A DNA stretch of 64,000 bases, taken from assembly GCA_001661515.1 (NCBI GenBank), contig LUVW01000003.1:186001-250000 (forward strand), in the 5' to 3' direction. The position numbers and the translations under genes are program-made. Shown piece after piece: positions 12,469-23,760 of the stretch (positions within the stretch are counted from its first letter, which is position 1; each line of letters begins with the position of its first letter). The notes beneath the pieces are model-generated. The model was not told the DNA's origin, made no database searches, and saw nothing but the letters and a program-made list of their open reading frames with translations. This DNA is from Capniomyces stellatus. Taxonomy: Eukaryota > Kickxellomycota > Harpellomycetes > Harpellales > Legeriomycetaceae.

Positions 12469-15400
12469 ATGGAGGGCGAGAGAGATGGCTTGTTTGAAAA
12501 GGCAGGGGGGAACGTGAGTTTAGCAAAAAGAATTGAAGGTCAAAACAATGAAAACGCGGCAAACAACACGGCCGCAAGTATAGAGAGCGTAAATGCGGGC
12601 AAAGACAGAGCAGCGAATAATGATAGTGGTACCAGGCAAGGAGCGACAGGATGCTCCCAAACAACGTTGTTTGATTCAATGGATATGGTACAGGAGGAAA
12701 GTAGTGCCAGCAAGGAAGATGCAGCTGGTAAACGTGGTATATACATGAATAAAACCAAGTCTAGCGTATCTTTGGAATCTATTGAGACCGGGGCTTCTGA
12801 AAACGAGTTGATGGAGGATGCGATAGATCATAGTGGGAATGGAACTGTGGGGGGCAGTAATATGAACTCGAATGCTCTGAAACATTTGTTTCCAAGCACA
12901 GACTTTGACAAGAGTAGCAGTGTTAGCGCCAGCGTCGGAGCCAGTGCCAGTGCCAGCAAGCCCAAGGTAGAAACGTATAAGCGAGCAAAGTTGATTGAAA
13001 GGGAATTTAAACAAACAAACAGGAAAATGGTAAACACGGGCACTGGAAAGTCAACACTAGAGGAGGCTTGGGATATGGAAAACTGCGCTGAACTAAAAGA
13101 AGAGAATATAGAAGGGCCAAAGAGCGGCGAAGGGGAGGAAGAATCGAGTCAAAAGATGAGCAAAAGTGGGGAGGCAAAAGAGCCTGAAGTGCAGACATGC
13201 GGAATAGTGATAGACAACGGGGATAAAGGTGAAGGCATTGAGGCTGGAGACAAAAGACAACGCGGTTCATTGTTGGAATACAGTGATAAACAAGAAGTGG
13301 GGATTTCTAAAAAAGATTTAGAGAGCCGTGCCTGCGAAAGCTCAGTGATTGAACCTGTGAAGTATTTGGCTGAGGAAAAAGATAATGTTGGAGGAAAAGA
13401 TGTAAAGATAGAGGAGGTATGTTCTTCAAGTTCGCAAATAGAGGAAACACCGCCTAGGCCGTATCGATCATACGCACCAAGCCCAGTCAGCGTTAAAGCA
13501 TTAAGAACGCCACGGAGACAAGAGAGCGGGGGAGACGAGACAAAAAGGGCACATAACACATTGCAAGGCGGAAGCAACTTGAACTTGACGGTTTCTGGGC
13601 TGACTTTTGGGGGGATTGGCGAGGGCTACACGCTAAGGGCAGCAGCGCTAAATACCGTTGATATGGGGATTGATGCGATGAAGCTTGGTCGGCCGAATCA
13701 TCTTGGAGAAGATAGAATTTTAGAAGGCGCGATAAACCGATTGTATAGTAGTGAAAAGTATGGAGATATCGGCTTGGGTGCTGCTTCTGGCAAAAATGCT
13801 CAAAGAAACGAGGAAACGAGTAAAAACGGAAGCACGGAGCAAGTGGCGGGGAATTCAGCAGGAGTGAGTGGCAGCACTAGCAGCAACATTAATTCCAGGA
13901 AGAGCGGCGTTCCAGAGCCAGAGGTTATGGTCGAGTCAGAAAATATGCCTAGAGAAGATACAGGGGTGAGGCCAAGTTTAGAGGCAGACCACGCAGAACC
14001 AGGGGGTTTTACTGCTCTGGGGATAAGCTCGGGTTCAGGTTCAGGTTCAGGTTCAGGTTCAGGTTCAGGGGTGTTTCTGCAAAATGAGATTTTAAAGAGG
14101 AAACATGCACGCACAATTAGCTCTGAGAATTTTGTGGTTCGTGATGAAATGACAGGCAAGTCTAGAGCTGGATATAACGAAAGGACTGACCCGAGATCGA
14201 GTCTTGCAAATTGGGCGATGAAAAGAATTAAGCTCAGAGAATCAAAGTCGCCAGGACTGAATGTTGGGTATGAGAATGTAGGTCAGCAGTCAGGCGCAGA
14301 GAATTGGCCAAAGAGAAAAACAGAGTCAAGCAGAGACAATGTCCACCAAGAGTCTTTTCAAGAAAACGAGGCAGGGCAAAACTCAGCCGGGCTGGAGTGT
14401 AGAACGGATAGACCAAGCGGGGTTGGCAATAGAAAAGAGATTTGGGGCCATGGCGATGTTGAGATTGTTGATGAGGAGAATGAAAAAGACACGCAAACCA
14501 GTCATCTGGCTAATTTTTTGAGTGGGTTAAACGAAGGCGAGATTACTGGTCAGTTCGATATTGCGAACAATCCAGGATCGGGTTCAGGGTCAAAGGCTGC
14601 TGAGTGTGATACAGAGAGCACAAATGACGATCTGACATGTACAATCTGCTTGGATTTGATTTCAGAGGCCTTTATGACATCATGTGGTCACTCGTTTTGG
14701 TAAGCAATTTATTTTCAATAAAATAGACAGTTTATTATATAAGACATAGAAAAGTGGGCAGTTGTCTATTATTGGCAGTTGTTGGTTTGATTTGACTTCA
14801 TTTGATTTGACTTGATTTGACTTGATTTGACTTGACTTGACTTGGTTTGACTTGGTTTGAACAATAGTTTCCTGTGTATAAAGCAACACCTAAAATACAA
14901 CAAAAGGTGTCCAACATGCAGTACAGAAATAAGTACAAAGCAGATATTTCCGAACTTTGCGCTGAACAAAATACTTGAGCAGTCGGAGATAATCCGGTCT
15001 TTGCAAAAGTTGAAATCAAGCAACAGCGTCAATGGGTCGGAGCTGATACAAAGTGTCCAGAATGTGCTTTCGTCAAACTCGGTGATGAACAAGACGGATG
15101 TAGAGAAGCTGCTGGATATTATTGGAGCCAAGTGGAGAGAGATGGATAGTCAGTCAACACAACTGCAGTCGCGGCTAATGAGGTATTTTTTGAGGCTACT
15201 GCACAAGTCGAAGCAAAGAGAGCTGCAAACGGTCAACATGGAGCTGAGATGTGTAGATAACGACCTGCAATCCTTGATTTCGGGAAACCCAGTATCAGGA
15301 GACAATGGCCAAGGCGACGTGGCTCAAGTACCTGCAACAATGGTAATAGGGGCTGCTGATGTAGGGCCCAAGTCTGCTGATGACTGCGGGGTTGGGCTGA

Positions 15401-16903
15401 CTGAACTGCAGAAACAGCGGGTAATTGACCACTTTTCCGATCTGGAAGCCCTGTACTTTGACTCCAGAAGGCAGTCCCACGACGCCAAAAGCCCAGAAAA
15501 CTTGGTCTCGCTGCCCAAAACACTGATGCAGGTGGCTCGGTATAGGAAGTTTAGTCCCGATGCCACATTTCGGTATGGTGACGGGTCGACTTCATCAGCA
15601 ATTGTGGCAAGCATTGAGTTTGACAAGGACGACGAAATGTTTGCTGTTGCAGGGGTTACTCGCAAAATCAAAATATACGACTACCAACAGGTTACCAAGC
15701 AGGCAAGACACTGGGCCACTGCAGCTGCCTATAAGAAAAGCAGGCTCAAGTGGCTGAAAAACTCCCAGGACTTGATTGAACAAAGCTCATCTGTCTTTGA
15801 AAACAACGACTGGAGTTCGTTTAGCGACTCGCTGGACACCGAACTGCCGACAGCGCCGTACCCTAACAGCATTGGTGCCAGCCTGGAGGACTTTTCATGC
15901 TTTGGCCCCGTTACCAATGCCGGCACTAGTATGAATACAAATACAAATACAAATGGGAGTACCAGCTACAACTGTGGCGAAAACCTAAATTTCAACCAGG
16001 TGATTCCTATTTGCCCCTCCATCGAGATTGTTAACCGATTCAAGATCAGCTGCTTATCGTACAACCCAGTCAAAAAAAATCAGCTCTCGTGTTCAGACTA
16101 CGAGGGCATTGTTACTCTATGGGACACCAGTGTAGGAACCTCAACGATGCAGTACTGTGAACATGAGAAAAGAACCTGGTCTGTTGACTTTTCCACTGTC
16201 GATCCCACTAGGCTATGCAGCGGTAGTGATGATGGCCGCGTTAAGCTTTGGTCCACCAACAGCAGGTCCTCTGTGCTAACTATCGAGGGCAAGGCAAATG
16301 TGTGCTGCGTTAGATTCAGTCCTTCGGACAGTAATTTGATGGTTTTTGGCAGTGCAGGTAAAAATAGCACGACTTTTATTATTATCAGCACAAATGTTAT
16401 TGTCATTGTTATTGTTATTAATATCGTTATTATACTTTTTAGATCACAATATACACTGCTATGACTTCAGACAACCGAGAACACCCCTCCATATTCTCGC
16501 TGGCCATAAAAAGGCTGTTTCTTATGTGCGGTTTCTTTCAAATGACCAGATTGTCTCAGCTTCCACCGACAACAGTCTGAAGCTGTGGGACCTGAACAGC
16601 CAGTCCTGTTTAAGAACGTTTGAGGGCCATTCCAATGAAAAGAACTTTGTTGGTTTGGCAACCTCAAGCACCAACGGATGGATTTCTTGCGGAAGCGAAA
16701 ACAACACTGTTTACACCTACAACAGCTCGCTATCAAACCCTGTCTTAAAGTACCAATTTAGGAACCAGAACAATTTATCAGGTGAAGAGGTTGCTGACAA
16801 GGATTCAAGCTCGTTTGTGAGTGCTGTTTGCTGGAAGCGGAACTCTAACACCATGATTTCTGCGAATAGCCAGGGGATAATACGGATTTTGAACTTGAAT
16901 TGA
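12469..16903 (+). CDS. COP1: COP1-type RING/WD40 E3 ubiquitin ligase
   Basis: Exons 12469-14699, 14868-16357 and 16443-16903 (introns 168 and 85 bp) encode about 1393 aa. The first intron splits the RING: exon 1 ends CTICLDLISEAFMTSCGHSF and exon 2 supplies C..CIKQHL...CPTC, restoring a C3HC4 finger at about 722-765. A coiled coil follows (about 835-905), then a seven-bladed WD40 domain from about 985. The last blades carry the COP1 signature: GSADHNIHCYD across intron 2, GHKKAVSYVRF, SASTDNSLKLWDL, NEKNFVGLATS and CGSENNTVY. COP1 ubiquitinates targets with VP motifs bound by the WD40 top. Oddities: about 700 disordered residues precede the RING (plant and animal COP1 are about 650-730 aa in total), including an SG dipeptide run. 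COP1 is missing from the model yeasts. Confidence 0.95.
14033..14068 (+). repeat. Hexanucleotide microsatellite in COP1 (Ser-Gly run)
   Basis: In-frame GGTTCA units give alternating Ser and Gly in the disordered N-terminal region of the COP1 homologue. Confidence 0.9.
14785..14860 (+). repeat. Pentamer array filling COP1 intron 1
   Basis: Repeats of TTGAC, TTGAT and TTGGT occupy nearly half of intron 1, between the donor at 14700 and the acceptor ending at 14867. Several units resemble branch-point sequences. Confidence 0.85.
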
Positions 16904-17028
16904 TCTTCTTTCTTGTGTATAGTCGCTGACCAAACAACAAATATTATATATCTCCACCAAATCGGACCCTCACACATGCACGCACACTCATCAAACGAGG
17001 TATGATATGGGTCTAGCCGAGTTTTTCT

Positions 17029-17093
17029 GCCGATTCTTTTTTTTTTTTTTTTGCCTTGTTNNTTTTTTTTTTTTTTTTGCCTTGTTTTTACCA
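17029..17093. other. Assembly gap (NN) flanked by duplicated sequence
   Basis: Two N bases at 17061-17062 sit between two copies of T16 followed by GCCTTGTT. The identical flanks suggest that two contig ends overlap and were not merged. Confidence 0.85.
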
Positions 17094-17254
17094 GCCACGT
17101 ATATATTATTTCTAAACTCCATACTCCATTCATTATCTTTCAAAGTATTATATTTATATATCATTGTAATATTTTATCCATTTTTGTTAAATTTCCAAAA
17201 GGAGCGGCGGTTTGGAAGATAATTCCAGGACCCCTCCTAAAAAAAAAAAATTCT

Positions 17255-17450
17255 AAAAAAAAATATCAGTACTCGATACATCAGGATTAAGTGAGAAACT
17301 AGTAAGAATGGTACATCGGATCTAATTGATCGAAGGGCTGTTGGCTAGTAGATTCATTTAACATATCAAAATAGCAATGTTTTATAGTATTTTTATGGTA
17401 TTATTTGATATTTTATGTTTTTGTTGTGTTGATATTGTTGCCAATAAACC
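17255..17450 (-). repeat. Dispersed repeat, copy B (inverted partner at 6265-6558)
   Basis: Read on the minus strand it matches 6265-6558 (+), starting GGTTTATTGGCAACA and ending GTACTGATATTTTTTTTT. It lacks the ~109-bp internal block of copy A. Beyond the T run the copies differ. Confidence 0.85.
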
Positions 17451-17998
17451 AAATCAAATCACATAGAGTAAATGAAAAGAAAAAAAGAAAAAAAACACAT
17501 ACATCAAATCAAATTTTACTCGATGTTCAAAACTGTTCGTTTTCCTTTTTTACTATTAAAAGTTCGTGTGCAAGTATGATTAATTTACTATTTATTTTGC
17601 TACCTATTTGATACATCGGTTTACTGCTTTGAATTTATTTGGTGTTTAATTTTTTATTGATGGGTTTTTTTTAATATAAATATAAACATATAAAGTGGAC
17701 GAGTTCGACAAGTTTGTCTATTAAAACATTAAAATACAAAGCGAAAAACTTGATAAAAATGAAAAGTGGTGGTGGGGATGAAAAGGTGAGAGGAAGTGAC
17801 AAGGGGGGGGGGGTTGGATAAATTATCCACTTATATGGGTATGTCATTTAGAATGTTTGATGTTAAGGGCAAGTTGTTTTTGGGGCTAGCCGATACATAC
17901 CACAATTACACTGCCAAACACAAACCCCTCGACCATGTTTTTTTTCCCCTTTTTTTTCGTGATAATATCAATCATTTGATACTATCAAAATCCGGATT

Positions 17999-19017
17999 TT
18001 ATCTACAAATTATATCCCCAGTCTTTGCATTTATACACTCGTCCATATCTACTTCGCTCGGTACATTTGCCCAGAATAAAACGGAATTGCCTAATCAGTG
18101 TCAAAACATCCAAAAAGTAGAAGAAAAGATTGGCTTTAAATATAAAAAAAATCAAACTATATACATTATCAAAAATATGAATGATATCAATATAACTGTA
18201 TGTGCGTGTATACTATATGTGGACTTGAGAGTCTGTATTTACCTGCAGAATCCTTTTGTTCAAAGGCCTTGACGCTCTCGGTTAAAAACATCCAAAAATG
18301 GCCATTGTTGCATGCTTTTAGACATTCAAAGCATGGTTGAGTTATATGGTATCCGATTTCATTTCCGCTATTACACAAGTACATTTATCATTTATCATTT
18401 ACCGTTAATATTGTTTTCTTTCAACTTGTATTTTTACTACTTAGTTAAAATGATACCAATCAATATATTGTAGCTTACCACCCCAGACACGCAATGTTCC
18501 TTATTTTGCATCGACATGACCGTGTTGTATAATCAGGTCCTATTAGTTGGATTCGACTAGAATGCATAAAACCAACAACCATGTTAACAACCACATCACA
18601 TACAGGCATTTACATATCGAAAATGCTTTATTTAAGCATCAGAGTGTTTTTAAACTCGCGCTGTCCTCTTTTTTTTCTTTCTTCTACACTTTTTACTTTA
18701 TAATTTCATTTTTTTTTGTACTTCTTCTACTTACTTCATAGGTGGCATATCCGTAGAAAATAACTCGACCCGGTTATCAGCCAACAATAGCGCCTGTTTA
18801 AATAATTATTTATTTTCTATTAGTATACACACTAGTTATACTCGACTGGTAATGGTTATATGCTCAGCTATCAAGATATACGTGTGAGTATGCTCAGTTT
18901 AAATCTTACTCTCATTCCCCGGCTGCAGACATTGTTGCTGCAGTAACTGCAAAACAACTTGCATACTGTTTTTGTTCTGAACTGAGGGTTGAATGTATTT
19001 GAGTAAGTTTGGTGCAT
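17999..19017 (-). CDS. FAM72: FAM72 family protein, five small exons
   Basis: Exons 19017-18910, 18793-18735, 18556-18479, 18367-18243 and 18090-17999 sum to 462 nt with consistent phases, giving 153 aa. All four introns (111-178 bp) begin GT and end AG. The product matches FAM72 along its length: a Cys-rich start (CKLFCSYC ... CSRGMR), LLLADNRVELFSTDMPP, CRCKIRNIACLGCGN..GYH, and PCFECLKACNNGHFWMF, then VLFWANVPSE. Human FAM72A is about 149 aa, so this looks full length. The paired CxxC motifs suggest a zinc-binding fold. Family knowledge: vertebrate FAM72A binds the uracil-DNA glycosylase UNG2 and promotes its degradation, tilting uracil repair toward mutation; no function is established here in fungi. 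It converges with COP1. No ORF longer than 65 codons marks this gene. Confidence 0.94.
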
Positions 19018-20136
19018 CTTGCTGATTATCAATTCCTTTTGCTTAGTTTCTTTTTCTTTCTTGTGATTTGCTTAAAAGAAAAAAAAACTAATTATTCTCT
19101 CTTCAGCCTCTCCAGTTTGAAACTTGATATTTCTGTTTTCCTGTTTGTTTTTTCTTTAGGCTTGTCGATTGTTTACTTTGCTATTGTAAAATATTAACTT
19201 TATTTTACAATCCTAGAAAGATAATATACACCCACGTACAATTACTCTTCTTTTGTCGATATATAAATATATATATGTGGTTGCTAGCTTGGTGCTGCTT
19301 GAAATATAACCAACCGTATATCTTTTATGATTACACAATATGCTTTTTTTGCAGTTCGTAAAACGTATGTAATTTCGACGTATGAACAAAAAAAAAGTTG
19401 ATAGTAAAAGTAAAGAATGGATGATAATAATAAAAAAGAAATACTGACAGCTCTATTTGAACTGATAAATGTATAATCTTTTGATCAAACTGATGCTATT
19501 TTGTTTGTTTTTGTATGGATACCTGCTTTGCTATTATTTATTGTATTTTTCCTACTATCGCTTTTCTTTATTTGATTGATGTTGATATGCCTCTTAAAAA
19601 CTTGTTGCTGTTGTTGAATGCTGATTTAATGAATGTGCTCTGTCAGTACACTTGAGATTAAAACAAAAGTGGGAATAAATGATGTGATATATAAACAATA
19701 GTAATAAACCTAATAATTAAAAGAGCCTACTTTCAACAAATATTTATGGTCATTTATATATTAAAGATGCGTGCTGTTGAATCGAATGAGAAAGTGTGAT
19801 ATATGGTACTCTTATTATTTTTGTTTGTATATTAATTAATTTGTATTATATTGTTGACAGCCATGTATACTTGTAATTAATTTCAAATGCTACAATACGC
19901 TGTGACTAGCAAAAAGTTGGAGATGTTGATATGGATTTGTTTTTATTTAAAATTAATCAATTTGCAAGTGTATTTGACAATTTTGATATATTACCACTTA
20001 TAGCCACACTGAATTGTTTATTTTTTTTTAAAAAAAAAATCTAATCAGCAAACATTTATTTGGACATCAAGCCCATTTGAATCAGCCTTAGACCAATACA
20101 TATCGAATGTGGTGCCGCTAGCTTATGACACAACTC

Positions 20137-20188
20137 GGGATAGTTTGGATGCATAAACATTTTTTTTATGCGTGGCAATAACTATCCC
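20137..20188. repeat. Imperfect inverted repeat (hairpin)
   Basis: GGGATAGTT..ATGCATAAA is mirrored by TTTATGCGT..AACTATCCC across a short T-rich loop. Arms are about 21-24 nt with a mismatch bulge. It could be a small foldback element or an RNA hairpin. Confidence 0.65.
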
Positions 20189-20570
20189 ATTAGAAAAGTT
20201 GCAATGTTGTAAAGTGTCCTATACATATTCAAAAATATATACCATGTTTAAATAAAGTGTTCATGTGCCCAAAATTGTTTTTGTCACTTTACTTGAAAAT
20301 TACACACGTTTTTAATAAGTTCTTGATTTTTTAATAAGCTCTTGGTTGTTTATTAAGCTCAAACTGTTTATTAAATTTGAATGGCTTAAATTTAAAAGAT
20401 AAACCACATCACAATTCAGATGCTTAAGGGAAGTAGAGATTACAAGTTCCTGTGTTTAATTTAAACTCTTGGCAGGTATCACTTATTAATGTTTATTAAA
20501 AATCGCTTTACTACTTTCATCGAAATGCTTTAAAAAAGCTCGATAATCCACACAAACAAAAACAATAAAT

Positions 20571-20690
20571 ATAATCAAAAATAAATAAAATTAATAATAA
20601 ATAAAATCAAAAATAAATAAATAAAATCAATAAATAAATAAGTAAAATCAATAATAAATAAAATCAATAATAAGTAAAAATAGATAAATT
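20571..20690 (+). repeat. AT-rich simple-sequence array
   Basis: Irregular repeats of AATAAATAAAATC and ATAATAAATAAAATC type with small variations; low complexity. Confidence 0.8.
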
Positions 20691-22863
20691 AATCGTTTAA
20701 TTTAACACTTTAAACTGATTCCGTGTGGTAACGCCTCACCCCTTCCCCTCCCCTCATGACATAGCTATACAGCTTATATATAATCGCTATATCATTCATG
20801 TAACTAAATGTGCATATGGTACCTGTAAACCCTGTTATCTCGATGTATCAATGTGATGTGATATTTAATACTAATGATTATATAACTCGGTTTTCATATT
20901 ATTGCTAGATCAGAATTACTTGGTTACACCTCCAACTTGGGTGTTGAACTAATTTAACATGGAAAAAAATATATGTTTAAATACATCGATATGATGGTTA
21001 ACTTATTTTGGATTGCATATATACTTGAAAGCCAAAGTAAATAAACAATGTGTTAATAACTGAACCTTGTGATTACTAATCAAGAAAAAGGCTTGCAGTA
21101 GAAAACAGCCAGTTGTCTATATTGGCACTATAAATAGTATATATTGTAAAATACTTTACGCTGAGTACTGTATTATATACACCAACGTATACTAAAATAG
21201 TGCTTTAGCTTGTGTCATACAAACACGCTTGTTGGCATACTCGATATCTTTTAAGCTTGGAATGGTTTTACGTCTACTACAATGGGCACCAGTTATACTT
21301 TGGCTGTGGGATCGGTTTGTCCACTAATTTTGCATCTCAATGAAAGGTAGACTTGGCCAACACACCAAGTCGGCGTATAAAAATGACTGTTTGTGATCCA
21401 GCATCAAGATCATTGTGCATATATGTCTATTTATATCTACACAACAGCAGCCAAGGCTGACGATTGCAACTTTATTTTATTTTACATTCTATATCCTGTA
21501 GTCAATGATTTTGTTATCTCACAGCAACATGCCTAGTTAAAAGCATTATTACACACAAATGACACCAAATTATACTTTTTAAGCATTTACTCCAAGCGAG
21601 AGCATCTAGGTTAAATTTATCCAACTTTCAATTTACCTGAATTGCAAAAGCTCTTAAATAGATTAAAAATGAAAAATCTAATAAAAAAAAGTGTATTAAA
21701 AACCCTAACCACGAATAAAGCTGAATAGACGAAATTCTTTGATCACTGTTTTGGAGCAAGCCTGAGGCATCAATGCAAAGATTAATGCTTTTTTATCCAT
21801 CTAATCAAAGTCAGGAATTCCGCATATAATATATTAGGCCAAAACATCACACAATGGTTTCATTGGACTTGGATGCCTCACAGCTCAATTTTCTCGTATT
21901 ATCAATATGTTAAATATCATATGCACACCACTCATATATATTACCACTTTATCTACATGCTGATAAGGTTAGTACCACTTGGAATTTTTTTTTTTGACTA
22001 AGGAAAAAAAAAAGGAACAAACAAGTACACTAAAGAATGACCAAATAACTTGACTGAAAAATACGTAGCTTTATTGGCCATAAAAATATACCGTGATCCG
22101 TTTCAGGAGGGTATAAATCACACTTGGTCACATTTAGATCACATATACAGCTTATACCTCATTACTGAACGCCAGATACTAGTTTTTTATAAAAAAGGTG
22201 CGCTCGTGTCAGTGCTGAATATGATCATTATGAGGGGTGTTATTTCTGAATCAATCGCCAAATTGCTGAAAGGTTATTCAGTAGATGTGCTGATAATCCA
22301 GTGATGTATATTTTTTAATTTGTGTTGGTGTTACAATGCACAGGGTTACTGTATCACACCACATACAACTTACAACTAGTATATACTCGAAAATTAAGTG
22401 GATAGAAAAGTAAGTAGATTGGAAAGTAATAATCAAACATATTTGCTATTGCCCTTTCTCTTATTTAAATTAAAACAAAAACCAAGGTTAAGCCCATTTG
22501 CATCAAATGTACTAAAAGCACAGCAAACGTTCAAAGCATCAAAGTGTGTTATACAACCATATGTCACAATTGTATTGAGAAGTATGACCCATGCCCATAC
22601 GCTCAATCATAACAAGATACCTGTATATAAAACTTGAAGCAAATATAACACTTATAACCATCTATTATTCCAACCATGATTTAATAGACCCTTGACGCCG
22701 TTTAGCTATGGTATACAACGCTTGGCTTAGAATACATTTGACTAAATAAATGAAGGGGCTGGCTCATATCTGATATTTTGGTGTTTATTAATAAATAAAC
22801 AAATAAACTTGGGTATTTTCTATCAAAAAAAGCTACTGCTACTCAGCCCTACTAATAATAAGC

Positions 22864-22886
22864 GGGGGGAGGAGGGGAGGGGGGGA
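22864..22886 (+). repeat. G-rich tract, possible G-quadruplex
   Basis: G6-A-GGA-G4-A-G7 gives several G3+ runs separated by one to three bases, satisfying a G4 pattern. A C-rich block follows about 75 bp downstream. Confidence 0.55.
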
Positions 22887-23760
22887 GCAAGGCTGTATTG
22901 CTTTATTATTTTTATTTAGCCAGATAAAAAATATAGAATTGTGAGCCTATTAGTAGCTCCCACCCCCCCCACCATTCATTTATTTAAATAAGGATGTTTA
23001 TAGGTGTGGTAGTGGTCAGAGTAAATTGAATTCAGTAAATAATGCTTTTTTTAACAAATTATATTGTGTGTGGGGATGGAGTTAGGGTGGGGATATCAAT
23101 TAACACAATGACGAATGTATTTGTATTAACCGCTTTAATAATCGCGTGTAAATATTGATGCGGTAAATAAAACACTTGGGAGTTGATCCGCATTGTAAGT
23201 AGTACAAAGCTATTATACCAAACTCTGGTTAGACGCCGAGACAGAGGAAGGGTTTTTCTGATATCCATTTCCCAAGTAAGCCCTGAATTGTGTGGCTACC
23301 ATTAAAAGAAAACAAATTAGTAAACAAGACTTGGCAATATACCGCCATTAAAAAGGCCGCGGCATTGAACAGAGAAACCACCGATAAAAGACTACATTTC
23401 TCTGCTGAAAGAGCACCACTCATATGACCAATTTACTTTTGAAGGATTGGAATAATAGTTGGGTTTAGAATCAGGGATAACTTTGTTGGCGATGTTGAAA
23501 GCAGTGTGTAAAAATAATAAGAAAGTTCTATAATTAGCACCAGAAACCAATAATTAAAACCAAAAAAAACAAGATGTTTACAAAGAACTGAAGGAACGAT
23601 GAGCAACGTGTTTTTGTAGATTGACTTAATAGACTGCTTAAATTAAAAAAACGATATGACAATAAAACATAATAGAATGAAGACCATCACTTTATATTCA
23701 ATGTATCCTCCTTTACAACAAAGTCAAAAAAAAACTGGATAGCCAATTTCACGTCAAAAT

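Larger units (their letters stand above)
16904..17998. other. Intergenic between convergent COP1 and FAM72 genes
   Basis: AT-rich 3' spacer. It holds a two-base N gap in a T tract (17061-17062), dispersed-repeat copy B (17255-17450), long A/T homopolymers and a G10 run near 17804. No gene was seen. Confidence 0.7.
19018..23760. other. Gene-poor region, 4.7 kb
   Basis: Very AT-rich, with A/T homopolymers and simple repeats (20571-20690). It contains a long imperfect hairpin (20137-20188), staggered TTTATTAAGCTC-like repeats at about 20310-20390, and G-rich and C-rich tracts near 22.9 kb. GC-richer patches at 20040-20155, 21240-21480, 22050-22310 and 23230-23425 have short open frames, but several frames on both strands look equally protein-like and none matches a family I know. 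Given the FAM72 gene next door, small multi-exon genes could still be hidden. Confidence 0.5.

Noticed and set aside
17796..18272. 158-codon plus-strand frame
   Set aside because: Starts at GTG inside a G-run, has no recognisable domain, and overlaps the FAM72 exons 4 and 5 on the other strand.
21240..21480. Protein-like short frames in several phases on both strands
   Set aside because: At least four frames look equally plausible, so visual plausibility carries no weight; no family match.
22050..22304. 84-codon plus-strand frame
   Set aside because: Non-ATG start, no features; equally long frames occur by chance in several places of this region.
23229..23423. 64-codon minus-strand hydrophobic frame (MSGALSAEKCSLL...)
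   Set aside because: It has a good ATG and possible splice sites, but I matched it to no family and could not define exons with confidence; left as non-coding.
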